From assembly GCA_024280995.1 (NCBI GenBank), contig JAMXLM010000018.1, positions 186,001 through 250,000 of the forward strand: a DNA stretch of 64,000 nucleotides, given 5' to 3'. Shown one piece after another: positions 22,009 through 30,265 of the stretch. Position 1 is the first letter of the stretch. Every line of letters begins with the position of its first letter. Below the pieces are notes generated by a model, which was given only the letters and a program-made list of their open reading frames with translations, was not told the DNA's origin and did not search any database. Position numbers and translations under genes: made by a program. This stretch comes from Candidatus Dormiibacterota bacterium. GTDB taxonomy: Bacteria; Chloroflexota; Dormibacteria; Dormibacterales; Dormibacteraceae.

Positions 22009-22662
22009 CAGAGATTCCGGGTACTGGTCGTGGACGACAGCATCGTCCCGCGTACTGCTGCACGGGCAATGCTCGGAGCGGCCGAAGAGCTCCAGTTCGT
22101 CGGGGAAGCATCGTCGGGAACTGCCGCGCTAGATGTAGTCGATAAGCTCCGTCCTGACATCGTCTTGATGGACGTGCACATGCCGAGCATGGACGGTCCC
22201 ACGACAACCAAGACGCTTCTGGCGAAACACCCCGACACACGGGTGATTGCGTGGACGGTGTCCGAATCCTCCGACGACTTGTTGCGAATGCTACAAGCGG
22301 GCTGCACGGGCTACGTTCTCAAGGACGTGGGCCCTAGCGAATTGCGGCATGCCTTGTTGGCAGCACTCCGCAGCGAGAATCCGCTACCCCGACGCATGAT
22401 CCCAGACATGCTGCGTCGCATCGCCCCGTCGACTCCAGCTCCAGGCGCGACCAAAGTATCGCTCACCTCTCGAGAAATGCAAATCCTCCGAGGGGTCGCA
22501 AAGGGATACACGACAAAGCGTTTGACTCAGGAACTCGGTCTGAAGGCACCCTCCGTCGAGACTCATCTGCGCAACATCTTCAAGAAACTTTCAGCAAGGA
22601 ATCGAGGCGAGGCAGTAAGCGCGGCGCTCAAGCTTGGGCTCATCACGCTAGCCGACCTCTAG
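21976..22662 (+). CDS. NarL/FixJ-type response regulator
   Basis: About 228 aa. Receiver: FRVLVVDDSIVPRTAARAML, phosphoacceptor Asp in IVLMDVHMPSMDG, Thr in IAWTVSESS and Lys in YVLKDVGPSEL. LuxR output: LTSREMQILRGVAKGYTTKRLTQELGLKAPSVETHLRNIFKKL. The start is uncertain: no ATG/GTG/TTG occurs between an ATG at 21865 (deep in the antisense kinase gene) and the receiver core; CTG at 21976 is taken as a compromise. It is divergent from, and overlaps the 5' end of, the membrane kinase, its likely partner. Confidence 0.88.
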   Translation: MRDVTKQGKDHQRFRVLVVDDSIVPRTAARAMLGAAEELQFVGEASSGTAALDVVDKLRPDIVLMDVHMPSMDGPTTTKTLLAKHPDTRVIAWTVSESSDDLLRMLQAGCTGYVLKDVGPSELRHALLAALRSENPLPRRMIPDMLRRIAPSTPAPGATKVSLTSREMQILRGVAKGYTTKRLTQELGLKAPSVETHLRNIFKKLSARNRGEAVSAALKLGLITLADL

Positions 22663-22687
22663 GCACCACGCGCCGGCCGCCAGAGCT

Positions 22688-22720
22688 CATGGTTTTCCAT
22701 GAACCGGCGTCATGGTTTTT
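22688..22720 (+). terminator. Hairpins after the NarL-type regulator
   Basis: CATGG-TTTT-CCATG (22688-22701) is a perfect hairpin. It overlaps a second one, CATGAACC-ggcgt-CATGGTT running into TTTTT (22698-22720), which looks like a weak intrinsic terminator for the regulator gene ending at 22662. Confidence 0.4.
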
Positions 22721-22826
22721 GAGGATTCCCACCCCCTTGCGGCAAGCCGACACTGAGCGCCACAGAAAGTGACCTGGAAAACCGAATTGCAATCGTCTGG
22801 AATCTAAGGGGAAAGGAGGGTCGGAC

Positions 22827-22898
22827 ATGGTGCGCATGTTCAAGAGGCTGCTTCGAGGTGGAAGCCGTCCGCGTGTCGTCGGTAGCTGGATTCTGTAG
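22827..22898 (+). CDS. 23-residue cationic peptide, putative leader peptide
   Basis: ATG at 22827, 23 codons, TAG at 22896-22898. It is preceded by GGAAAGGAGGG with the AGGAGG core seven bases from the ATG, the best Shine-Dalgarno in the window. The peptide begins MVRMFKRLLRGGSRPR and ends in a short hydrophobic segment (VVGSWIL). It carries an Arg-Pro-Arg (+X+) motif of the kind known to arrest ribosomes with macrolides. It sits in the 355-base gap before the HD-GYP-MFS gene and is followed by alternative hairpins, hence leader-peptide attenuation is proposed. It could also be a secreted cationic peptide. Not recognised as a known family. Confidence 0.5.
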   Translation: MVRMFKRLLRGGSRPRVVGSWIL

Positions 22899-22943
22899 AA
22901 ACAGCCCAGACTGCCCTCGCGGGGAGGACCTAAGCTCGGACAG

Positions 22944-22983
22944 GGGGTCTTACGAGCGTAAGAGATAGACCCCTTACGGGGTC
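22944..22983 (+). promoter_or_regulatory. Mutually exclusive hairpins (putative attenuator)
   Basis: GGGGTC (22944-22949) and GGGGTC (22978-22983) can each pair with the single GACCCC at 22968-22973. The first pairing encloses TTAC-GAGC-GTAA; the second makes a tight hairpin with loop TTAC, followed by a weak T-rich run (GATTTTC). CGGAC at 22937-22941 can pair with GTCCG inside the Arg-Pro-Arg codons of the upstream peptide. This is the layout expected of translation-dependent attenuation. Confidence 0.5.
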
Positions 22984-23002
22984 CTAGCTGATTTTCTAAG
23001 CC

Positions 23003-23008
23003 TAGAAT
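23003..23008 (+). promoter_or_regulatory. -10-like TAGAAT before the HD-GYP-MFS gene
   Basis: TAGAAT with nine bases to the TTG at 23018, the spacing of a leaderless transcript. If active, the upstream hairpins would not be in this mRNA, so two promoters or one of the two models must be chosen by experiment. Confidence 0.4.
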
Positions 23009-23017
23009 TCCTGAGTC

Positions 23018-25648
23018 TTGCCACCGTTCAGTGCCCTTCGCGGGCCTGCGCGCGCCTACGCGGTCACGGTCATTGCCCTCGGGGCGGCGATGCTCCCGAT
23101 CGGCTGGTTTCTCTATTCTCCAATCGCTCTCGCAGCGCTGCCAACGCTTCTTTACCTTGGAATCGGCACCCAGATCGCCGCGCTCCGCCCGATTCCATGG
23201 AAAACTGGCCATCAGTCCGTCGTCGACCCGCTGCTTATTGCTACCGGACTATTTGCCCCTGGGGCTGGGGTCGGGTTGGTGGCGTGGCTAGCTACATTCG
23301 ACGGCAGAATCCCCGGCAGGTCAATCCCTTGGTGGGCGTTCCTCTTTAACCGTGCTGCCTACGCCACGACTCACGTCCTGCCATCGATCGCGGTTGCATC
23401 CATTGGCGCCGGCCAGTGGTGGTCGATACCAGTCAGAACGATTGTTTACATCATCTCTGCGGTTTCTCTGAACTACCTAATTACCGCTCTCGCGGTCGCG
23501 CAGGTTACGCGGAGCTCCTTCTGGACGACGATCTTGGACAATGTCGGGCTTCGTGAAACGATTCCGACGGTCGCCCTCAACTTCGCGGGCGGGATCCTGT
23601 ACTTGCTGCTCTACGCGAACCCTAGACCGGTCGGCTACCTGGTGGCGCCTGGCCTCTTTGGGTTTGTGCTAGCAGTCCGGAGCACGATCGCCGATGTTCA
23701 GCGGCAGACGGTTCTCAAAGACCAGACCCTAGACCTGGCCGCTCAAGCGCTTGACGCGCGCGACCGCTATACGGAGTCGCATTCGATCCGGGTCTCAGAA
23801 ATGGCAGGGCTTCTCGGCGAGCAGCTTGAACTGGGGGACCGGGAGTGTGAGCTCATTCGGACGGCTGGTGCGCTCCACGACCTTGGCAAGATCGGTGTGC
23901 GCGATGACATCTTGAACAAGCCAGGGCCTCTCAGTGAAGAAGAGTGGCTAATCATGCGGAGGCACCCTGACATTGGCGCTGACATGATCGCGCAGCATTC
24001 GGCGCTGATGGACGTCGCACCGATCGTGAGACACCATCACGAGCGATGGGATGGCAGCGGTTATCCAGCTGGTCTTAAAGGGGTTGTGATCCCCTTCGGA
24101 GCGCGAATCCTTTCGGTGGCCGATTCATTCGACACAATCACCGGAGCGCGCCTCTACCGAGCATCTGCAATGACTCCCATCGAGGCGGTCGAAGACATTA
24201 GCCGTAGAGCGAATCACTGGTACGACCCCAATGTGGTCGACGCCCTGAGGGAGATTCACGGCTTACGTCCGTTGGAGGTCCAGGACCGACCCCAGGTACC
24301 CCGCCGGATCACAACTCTTCGGGTCATTCGATCCAACCCAGGGTTCAGCAGCTTATTGACGGCTATTGGAATCTCGTCTCTCGGCGACCCACTCACCCAG
24401 GTTGCCACCCTGGTTTCTATCTACGTAGCTACGTCGGATCCGCGCCTTGTAGCCCTGGCCTTCATAACGCAAGCGATTGCCACAATAGCTACCAGCACAT
24501 TTCTCGGCGGCATCACTGACAGGCTTTCGCGTCGTCGGTTGGTCGTTGGGTTGGAGCTCGTCCGTGCAGCTATCCTGATCGCAACTCCCCTTGTCGTCGC
24601 CGGAGGATTCTTAGCCCAGGTCACGACGACAGCCCGTTGGGGCTTGATTGTCCCGGTTCTCTTTTGCTTGGCTGCGATTAACGCCATCGTGCAGCCGGCG
24701 CGCCAAGCCGCCATACCGAACCTAGTCCCCGCCGGCCAAGTTGGTAAGGCAAACGCAGTCGTTGCTGCAACCACAATGCTTAGCGGCGCGATTGGATTCG
24801 GAGTCGCAGGTATCCTGCTGGCCCTGTTTCACTCCCCATACATCTTGTTTGTCGTCGACGCAGCAACGTTCGTGCTAGCCGGGGCGATCGTCGCAGGAAT
24901 TCCGTCGATGGGCGGCGGAAGGACTGACGCACCTGTTGTGGGCGGCTTCTGGCGCAGCTGGTCAATAGCGCCAGCGAGGCCTCACCTGATAATCGGGGGC
25001 CTGGCCTCGTTCTTCCTGGCCATCAGCTTTCCCGCTTTGCTTGCGCTCGCCTACGGCGTCTCGGGTCGCGATGGCGGTCAGACCTACGCAATCCTCGAGG
25101 TGATCCTCTCGATTGGGATCTTCGCCGGCTCGGTAGCTGTCTCTCGAGCAAGTTCTATTGGCAGTTTCCGTACGATCGGGTTCGGGCTTTTACTTACAGG
25201 CTCATTCTCAATAGCCATTGCGTTCGTATCTCCATTGGCGCTGATAGCTGTTGCCCTGCTCGTCGCCTCCTTTGGCAACCCTATCTATGCGGTGGCGAAC
25301 CAAACGGCATTGCTTGAGACAGCTGATTCCACAAACCGAGGAAGCGTTATGTCAACTCGGTTTGCCCTGGTCCAAACCGCGAGCGTCGTTGGCACTGCAG
25401 TCGGAGGCTTCATAACCCACTCGTGGAACGCCGCGGCGGCATATGGGACTCTAGGCGTCGGGTTGGTTAGCTTGGGGCTGTACGCATTCGCGGCGGGGCG
25501 AAGCTCAATAAACCCTCTTCACGGCGAGGCTTATGAGGACGCAACTCATAACCGGCCCAAGCCCGCCGGACCCCAAAACGGCCACGCCATCGACCCCGAC
25601 GCACCCACTCACCAGGACGCCCCTCCCGAGGTCGCGACCCGAACCTAA
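23018..25648 (+). CDS. Membrane HD-GYP phosphodiesterase fused to MFS efflux transporter
   Basis: 876 aa in three parts. Residues 1-230: about seven membrane segments, MASE-like. Residues about 250-420: HD-GYP domain with HSIRVSEMAGLLG, HDLGKIGVRDDILNKPG, the HHERWDGSGYPAGL signature, and ADSFDTITG. Residues about 437-840: MFS_3-type transporter (SLGDPLTQVATLVSIY, GGITDRLSRRRLVVGLELVRA, QPARQAAIPNLV, typical of macrolide or siderophore exporters). All HD-GYP catalytic residues seem present, so c-di-GMP hydrolysis is likely. The start is a TTG; an ATG at 23090 is possible. GC is lower than in flanking genes. Such a single-chain fusion is not a standard architecture. Confidence 0.9.
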   Translation: MPPFSALRGPARAYAVTVIALGAAMLPIGWFLYSPIALAALPTLLYLGIGTQIAALRPIPWKTGHQSVVDPLLIATGLFAPGAGVGLVAWLATFDGRIPGRSIPWWAFLFNRAAYATTHVLPSIAVASIGAGQWWSIPVRTIVYIISAVSLNYLITALAVAQVTRSSFWTTILDNVGLRETIPTVALNFAGGILYLLLYANPRPVGYLVAPGLFGFVLAVRSTIADVQRQTVLKDQTLDLAAQALDARDRYTESHSIRVSEMAGLLGEQLELGDRECELIRTAGALHDLGKIGVRDDILNKPGPLSEEEWLIMRRHPDIGADMIAQHSALMDVAPIVRHHHERWDGSGYPAGLKGVVIPFGARILSVADSFDTITGARLYRASAMTPIEAVEDISRRANHWYDPNVVDALREIHGLRPLEVQDRPQVPRRITTLRVIRSNPGFSSLLTAIGISSLGDPLTQVATLVSIYVATSDPRLVALAFITQAIATIATSTFLGGITDRLSRRRLVVGLELVRAAILIATPLVVAGGFLAQVTTTARWGLIVPVLFCLAAINAIVQPARQAAIPNLVPAGQVGKANAVVAATTMLSGAIGFGVAGILLALFHSPYILFVVDAATFVLAGAIVAGIPSMGGGRTDAPVVGGFWRSWSIAPARPHLIIGGLASFFLAISFPALLALAYGVSGRDGGQTYAILEVILSIGIFAGSVAVSRASSIGSFRTIGFGLLLTGSFSIAIAFVSPLALIAVALLVASFGNPIYAVANQTALLETADSTNRGSVMSTRFALVQTASVVGTAVGGFITHSWNAAAAYGTLGVGLVSLGLYAFAAGRSSINPLHGEAYEDATHNRPKPAGPQNGHAIDPDAPTHQDAPPEVATRT

Positions 25649-25691
25649 GGCCGATTCGGCCATTAGGTCGGCTCGTCATACTGCGCGTTGA

Positions 25692-26831
25692 TTGCATAAC
25701 GTGCGCCCGAACCCGCACCAAGAAGAGCCCCGCGAGATGGAGGCGGAGAGCCCTACGCCCATCAGCGCGGTCACCGTCACCGCCTTGCCGATGGATCCTC
25801 GGCGGCGCCGTCGCTACCTGCAGATCGCCTTCGGCGTCTCGGCGCTGGTCGTCGCAATCGTCGTGCTCGTCCTGCTTCGCGACTTCCTCGGTGCGTTCGT
25901 GCTCGGGTCTGCGATCGCATTCCTGATCCAGCCGGCAGTCATGCGCCTGAATGCCGCCGGCGTGCCTCGAGTCCCGGCGATCATCCTGGTCTTTATCGGC
26001 ATCATCGTCGCGCTGGCCGGCCTCATCCTCCTCATCGTCCCTCTCGCCGTGACCGAGGTCGGTCAGTTGCAGTTCCAGCTGCCCGGCCTCGCGTCGTCGG
26101 CTCAGGATCGACTTAACAGCCTGCAGCCTGTTCGTGTTTTCGGAATAGAAGTGGACCTCAAGGGGGTGACGGCGACGGTCAGCTCGCACCTGCGCGAGTA
26201 CCTTCTCGGCCAGTTTGGTAACGCGGTGACACTTGGGCTCACCGCGCTGACCACTGTCCTACAGCTGTTGCTGATGTTCCTCGTCGCCTTCCTGCTTGCG
26301 CTCGAGGCGCCGGCCGTCCGCCGCGACCTTCGCCGCTTCGTGCCCAACGACTACAGGACGGACTTCGACCAGATCTGGCGCCAGGTCCGCAAGATGCTCT
26401 ACGCGTACGTTCGCGGCCAGCTGATCGTCGCCGGGCTCATCGGCGTCTTCTCCGGCATCGCGTGCGCGGCAATCGGGCTGCCGGACGCGGTGGCGCTGGG
26501 CCTCATCGCCGGAATCACCGCGCTGATCCCGTACTTCGGTCCTTTCCTGGGGGCTATCCCCGCGGTCCTGGTTGGCCTCTCGGTTTCGCCGCAGTCCGCA
26601 CTCGTGATCGCACTGCTTTATGTGCTGATCTCGAACATCATCCTGAACGTCGTCCAGCCCAAGATCGTGGGTGACGCTGTCAAGCTACCCCCGATTCTCG
26701 TGATCATCGCCCTCATCGCCGGCTTCAGCTGGGGCGGCATTCTCGGCATGTTCGTCGCGGTGCCGATCGCCGCGACGCTGCGCATCCTCTTCGACCACAT
26801 CTATCCGCGCCTGTACGAGAGACCCGTTTGA
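25692..26831 (+). CDS. AI-2E family transporter
   Basis: 379 aa, eight predicted membrane segments in the AI-2E (TqsA/YdiK/PerM) pattern, with the characteristic LIPYFGPFLGAIPAVLVGLS, VQPKIVGDAVKLPPILVIIALI and GGILGMFVAVPIAA near the C-terminus. Members move autoinducer-2 or act as Na/H antiporters; the substrate is not predictable. The start is uncertain: TTG 25692, GTG 25701 or ATG 25737; the region before residue 35 is not conserved. The following phosphoesterase starts within its stop codon (TTGA). Confidence 0.9.
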   Translation: MHNVRPNPHQEEPREMEAESPTPISAVTVTALPMDPRRRRRYLQIAFGVSALVVAIVVLVLLRDFLGAFVLGSAIAFLIQPAVMRLNAAGVPRVPAIILVFIGIIVALAGLILLIVPLAVTEVGQLQFQLPGLASSAQDRLNSLQPVRVFGIEVDLKGVTATVSSHLREYLLGQFGNAVTLGLTALTTVLQLLLMFLVAFLLALEAPAVRRDLRRFVPNDYRTDFDQIWRQVRKMLYAYVRGQLIVAGLIGVFSGIACAAIGLPDAVALGLIAGITALIPYFGPFLGAIPAVLVGLSVSPQSALVIALLYVLISNIILNVVQPKIVGDAVKLPPILVIIALIAGFSWGGILGMFVAVPIAATLRILFDHIYPRLYERPV

Positions 26832-27541
26832 GGATCGCAATCCTCTCCGACATTCACGCCAACTGGCAAGCGCTGGAGGCGGTGCTCCGTGACTGCCCGC
26901 CGGTCGACGACACCATCTGTCTCGGCGACGTCGTCGGTTACGGCGGCGATCCGAGGCGCTGCGTCGACGAGGTCATGAGGCGAAAGTGGCCCGCCCTCGT
27001 CGGCAACCATGACCGCGCGAGCACCGACCCGGAGATACTCGAGTGGTTCAACGACGACGCGGCTGCGGTCGTCCGGTGGACAATTGAGGTCATAGGAGGC
27101 GAGCGGCTGGATTGGTTGCGGGGGCTGCCAGACAGCATGGTGAAGAACGACGTGCTGCTGGTGCATGCCAGCCCGCGGGACCACATCTACGAGTACGTGC
27201 TTGACACCGCGGTGGCGCACGCCAACCTCGAGTTGCTCGACGGGAAGATTTGCTTCCACGGTCATACGCACGTGCCCGGCATCTTTGGTCTCGACGGCGG
27301 TACCGTCACGCACGAATACCGCGTCGACACCTTTCGCCTTCGCGGACCGGCGCTCGTGAACCCGGGGAGCGTCGGCCAACCGCGCGACGGGCTGCCCACC
27401 GCGAGCTACGGCATATGGGATGCCGACGAGAAGACGTTCGAGTTCCGGCGCACTCGCTACGACATCAAGGGCGCCCAGCGTGCGATCAGAAAAGCCAAGC
27501 TACCGGAGCGGTTCGCCCTTCGTCTCGAAAGCGGCCGATGA
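26828..27541 (+). CDS. Calcineurin-like metallophosphoesterase (YfcE/MJ0936 type)
   Basis: 237 aa. Motifs in order: RIAILSDIHANWQAL, CLGDVVGYGGDP, LVGNHDRA, LLVHASPRD and CFHGHTHVPG, which supply the two-metal centre. This subgroup hydrolyses small phosphodiesters or phosphoproteins in vitro; the true substrate is unknown. The TTG start overlaps the transporter stop, and the stop overlaps the next glycosyltransferase ATG, so the three genes form one translationally coupled unit. Confidence 0.93.
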   Translation: MRIAILSDIHANWQALEAVLRDCPPVDDTICLGDVVGYGGDPRRCVDEVMRRKWPALVGNHDRASTDPEILEWFNDDAAAVVRWTIEVIGGERLDWLRGLPDSMVKNDVLLVHASPRDHIYEYVLDTAVAHANLELLDGKICFHGHTHVPGIFGLDGGTVTHEYRVDTFRLRGPALVNPGSVGQPRDGLPTASYGIWDADEKTFEFRRTRYDIKGAQRAIRKAKLPERFALRLESGR

Positions 27542-29631
27542 ACCAGCGTCGCGCCGCGCGATTACTCAGGCTTGGCTACGCGGCCGCGGCCGGTGCGGGA
27601 ATCGGATCCTTCCTCTTCTGGACCGTCTACTGGTTCACGTTCGTCCGCGGCAACCTCCGCGGGCCTGACTTCTTCAACTTCTACGCGGCCGCCAAACTCT
27701 ATGTCGCGAACGGCGGCTCGGCCGTCTACGACGTCGCGATGCAGCGCCAGGTCGAGCTTCAGATAACCGGACAGGATCCATCGCGGTTCATCGTGCTGCC
27801 CTACTTCCATCCGCCCTACTACACGCTCCTGATCGCGCCGCTTGCCTTCCTCGACTACCGCCATGCCTATTACGCAATGGCCGCATTCAACGTTGTGCTG
27901 GTCGCCGCGTTGATCGCGATCCTCGTCCGCACCAGCCTCCGCGTGCACGGTCTTGGCTGGCTGGTCGCGGCCGCGATGATCGCCGGCTTCTTCCCGCTCT
28001 TCGTCACCGTCCTGCAGGGCCAATCGGACCTGGTCGTCCTGGTGCCGCTGGCCGCTGCATACGCGGCTTGGGCTCGCGGGCAGCATGGGTGGGCCGGCGC
28101 ATTGAGCGCGCTCGCGCTCGCGAAGCCACAGCTGCTGCTTCTCATTCCCGTCCTCTTCATCACGCGCCGGTCCTGGCGCGCGCTGGCCGCGTTCGCGGGC
28201 GTGCTCGGGGGTCTTGGACTTGTCTCCATCATCACGTTCGGCCCAGGAGCGGTGGTCACGTACCTCGGATCGGTGGGCACCTGGGCGATAACCGGCCGGC
28301 TGCCCAACACCAGCGAGCTCGTCTACACCGACCCCGCGGTTTACTCACTTCGAAACATCCTCGAGGCGGTTCCCGGTGGAGGCAAGGTCGTCGCCTTCGT
28401 GATCCTCGTGGTCCTCCTCGCGTTCGTGGCGCTGTCGCTCAGCTGGAGGCCCGACAAGCCGCGCCTCGATTTCGCGCTGGCCATCGCCGCGTCGCTCGTC
28501 TTGAGCCCGCATCAGAACGTGCACGACCTGGCGCTGCTGGTCATCCCTGGATTCGCGCTGGCCGACCTTGCCCTCGCTGGCCAGCTGCGCTGGCCTCACG
28601 CCGCCGTGGCCGTGCTCTTCTTCGCCTACGCGGCGATCGACCTCACGCTCACGATCAACTTCTGGGCCGCGGCCGCGGGCGCGCTCGCGATCGCCGCCTA
28701 CCTGACCGTCGAGCGAATGGCGGTCAGGCCCGACCCGATACCGCTGGGTGAGCTGCAGTGGAGCGGTCCGCGCCCGCGTCGCGTCATCGTGCTCCCGGCC
28801 TATCGCGCCGCGAAGACGTTGGTCGAGGTCGTCGGCGACATTCCGCAGGGGCATGCGGATCGCATCCTCCTCGTCGATGACGCCAGCGCGGACGCGACCG
28901 TCAGCGTGGCCACCGCCCTGAGGCTCGATGTCATCCGTCACCGCCGCAACCTCGGTTACGGCGGCAACCAGAAGACCTGCTACCGCCAGGCGCTCGCGAT
29001 GGGCGCGGACGTGGTGGTGATGCTGCACCCCGACGGCCAGTACGACCCCGCCATCATTCCGAAGCTTTGCGGTGTCATCGAGAGCGGCGAGGCCGACATC
29101 GTTCTCGGTTCGCGGTGGCTCGGTCTCGACCCGGCGAAAGCCGGTATGCCGTGGTGGAAGATGCTCGGCAACCGGTTCTTGACCTCGGTCGAGAACCGCG
29201 TCCTGGGGCTGAAGCTCTCCGAGTACCACACCGGCTATCGCGCCTACTCGCGGCGGTTCCTCGAGGCGATTCCGTTTCTCGAAAACAGCAACGATTTCGT
29301 GTTCGACACGCAGGTCCTCATCCAGGCGGCCACCTTTGGCTTCAGGATCGGCGAGGTTCCCGCGATCGGTCGGTATCACGCGGACGCGAGCTCGGTCAGC
29401 TTCAGGACGTCAACGGTGTACGGCCTGGAGACGCTCGGCGCGCTGATTCGCTACGTGATGCATCGTGCGGGGTTCCGCAGCGAGTGGCTTACGCCCGCGT
29501 CAGACGCAGCCACCGATCAGGCCCCACGGGGGGCTACGGTGTCCCTTCCCGGTGCTCCCGATGCTCCCGGAACAGCATCACCCGGCAGTTCGCGTTCTTC
29601 AGCACATACGGCACCGTCTTCCCGAGGTTGA
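27538..29631 (+). CDS. GT87-like polyprenol mannosyltransferase fused to GT2 domain
   Basis: 697 aa. Residues 1-390: about ten membrane segments of the DUF2029/GT87 type, with acidic GPDFFNFYAAAKL in the first loop. Residues about 411-640: a DPM1-like GT2 domain (RRVIVLPAYRAAKTLVEVV, LLVDDASADAT, NLGYGGNQKTCYRQAL, MLHPDGQYDPAII, GSRWLG, EYHTGYRAYSRRFLE). Joining a polyprenyl-phosphate glycosyl synthase and a lipid-dependent transferase would channel one lipid-linked sugar. The last 30 residues are antisense to uspA and low complexity. The ATG overlaps the phosphoesterase stop. Confidence 0.88.
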   Translation: MNQRRAARLLRLGYAAAAGAGIGSFLFWTVYWFTFVRGNLRGPDFFNFYAAAKLYVANGGSAVYDVAMQRQVELQITGQDPSRFIVLPYFHPPYYTLLIAPLAFLDYRHAYYAMAAFNVVLVAALIAILVRTSLRVHGLGWLVAAAMIAGFFPLFVTVLQGQSDLVVLVPLAAAYAAWARGQHGWAGALSALALAKPQLLLLIPVLFITRRSWRALAAFAGVLGGLGLVSIITFGPGAVVTYLGSVGTWAITGRLPNTSELVYTDPAVYSLRNILEAVPGGGKVVAFVILVVLLAFVALSLSWRPDKPRLDFALAIAASLVLSPHQNVHDLALLVIPGFALADLALAGQLRWPHAAVAVLFFAYAAIDLTLTINFWAAAAGALAIAAYLTVERMAVRPDPIPLGELQWSGPRPRRVIVLPAYRAAKTLVEVVGDIPQGHADRILLVDDASADATVSVATALRLDVIRHRRNLGYGGNQKTCYRQALAMGADVVVMLHPDGQYDPAIIPKLCGVIESGEADIVLGSRWLGLDPAKAGMPWWKMLGNRFLTSVENRVLGLKLSEYHTGYRAYSRRFLEAIPFLENSNDFVFDTQVLIQAATFGFRIGEVPAIGRYHADASSVSFRTSTVYGLETLGALIRYVMHRAGFRSEWLTPASDAATDQAPRGATVSLPGAPDAPGTASPGSSRSSAHTAPSSRG

Positions 29632-30004
29632 ACTCGCCGAACCGCCGCTTGTAGGGCAGCCCCATCACGATCAGGTCCGCGCCCCACTCCACGGCCTCAT
29701 CCACCAGCGCCGGCCCGGTGTCGCGCGCCTGCACAAGCTCCGTCTCGACCGCGAGCTGCGACGCGGCCGCGAGCTTCTCGACCTCGTCGAGGATCTTCTC
29801 GCCGCGGTCGACGACGTCGTCGAGCACCGCGCCGAGAGGGAGCGACCTGTTCACCTCGATGATGTGCACCCCGTACAGCCGGCCCTGAGGGTCGGTCATC
29901 CGGCAGGCGAGCCGCACAGTCTCCTCGTCGATGTCCTGGCCGCCGACCGCGACCATGACCTTCCGGGAGGTGGTCGGGTGGGTGTGCCGGTCGCGGTCCG
30001 CCAT
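29534..30004 (-). CDS. Universal stress protein (UspA fold)
   Basis: 156 aa. Beta-1 KVMVAVGGQDIDEETVRLACRM, GVHIIEVNRSLPLG, and the C-terminal WGADLIVMGLPYKRRFGEFNLGKTVPYVLKNANCRVML, close to the ATP-binding G-2x-G-9x-G pattern but with RRFGEFNLGKT instead of the canonical glycines. The ATG at 30002-30004 overlaps the stop of the small membrane protein by ATGA. Its 3' end overlaps the convergent glycosyltransferase gene by 98 bases. Confidence 0.88.
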   Translation of the reverse strand: MADRDRHTHPTTSRKVMVAVGGQDIDEETVRLACRMTDPQGRLYGVHIIEVNRSLPLGAVLDDVVDRGEKILDEVEKLAAASQLAVETELVQARDTGPALVDEAVEWGADLIVMGLPYKRRFGEFNLGKTVPYVLKNANCRVMLFREHREHREGTP

Positions 30005-30240
30005 CAGTTTGTGGGGCCGCGCCTGACCCGGCGGATCAGCACGTACGCTCCGAATCCGAGGCACACCGCTCCAGTCCCGAGGGCTGCCACACGCGAGCCC
30101 GGATCAAGCCCGGGATGCATGGCCAGGTAAACCACGACCCAGAGTCCGATCGCCAGCCCAAGGACGCCCATGAACGTGAAGGGAAATCGCAAGCGCCTGA
30201 ATGCTATCAACCCCGCGCCGGCGTTCCGAGGGCCTGGCAA
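30004..30240 (-). CDS. Small two-helix membrane protein
   Basis: 78 aa from a TTG at 30240, or 55 aa from the ATG at 30171. Two hydrophobic segments (FMGVLGLAIGLWVVVYLAM; VAALGTGAVCLGFGAYVLI) separated by HPGLDPGSR, and a basic tail. Not recognised. It is translationally coupled to uspA and divergent from the TrkA pair. Confidence 0.6.
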   Translation of the reverse strand: MPGPRNAGAGLIAFRRLRFPFTFMGVLGLAIGLWVVVYLAMHPGLDPGSRVAALGTGAVCLGFGAYVLIRRVRRGPTN

Positions 30241-30250
30241 TGGCCCTCCC

Positions 30251-30256
30251 TATAAT
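30251..30256 (+). promoter_or_regulatory. -10 box TATAAT of the TrkA pair
   Basis: Consensus TATAAT nine bases before the TTG at 30266, predicting a leaderless or nearly leaderless mRNA. Confidence 0.6.
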
Positions 30257-30265
30257 CGACACGCC

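Noticed and set aside
25686-25702. Promoter with CATAAC -10 before the AI-2E transporter
   Set aside because: It overlaps the possible TTG start and lacks a -35; evidence is too thin to list.
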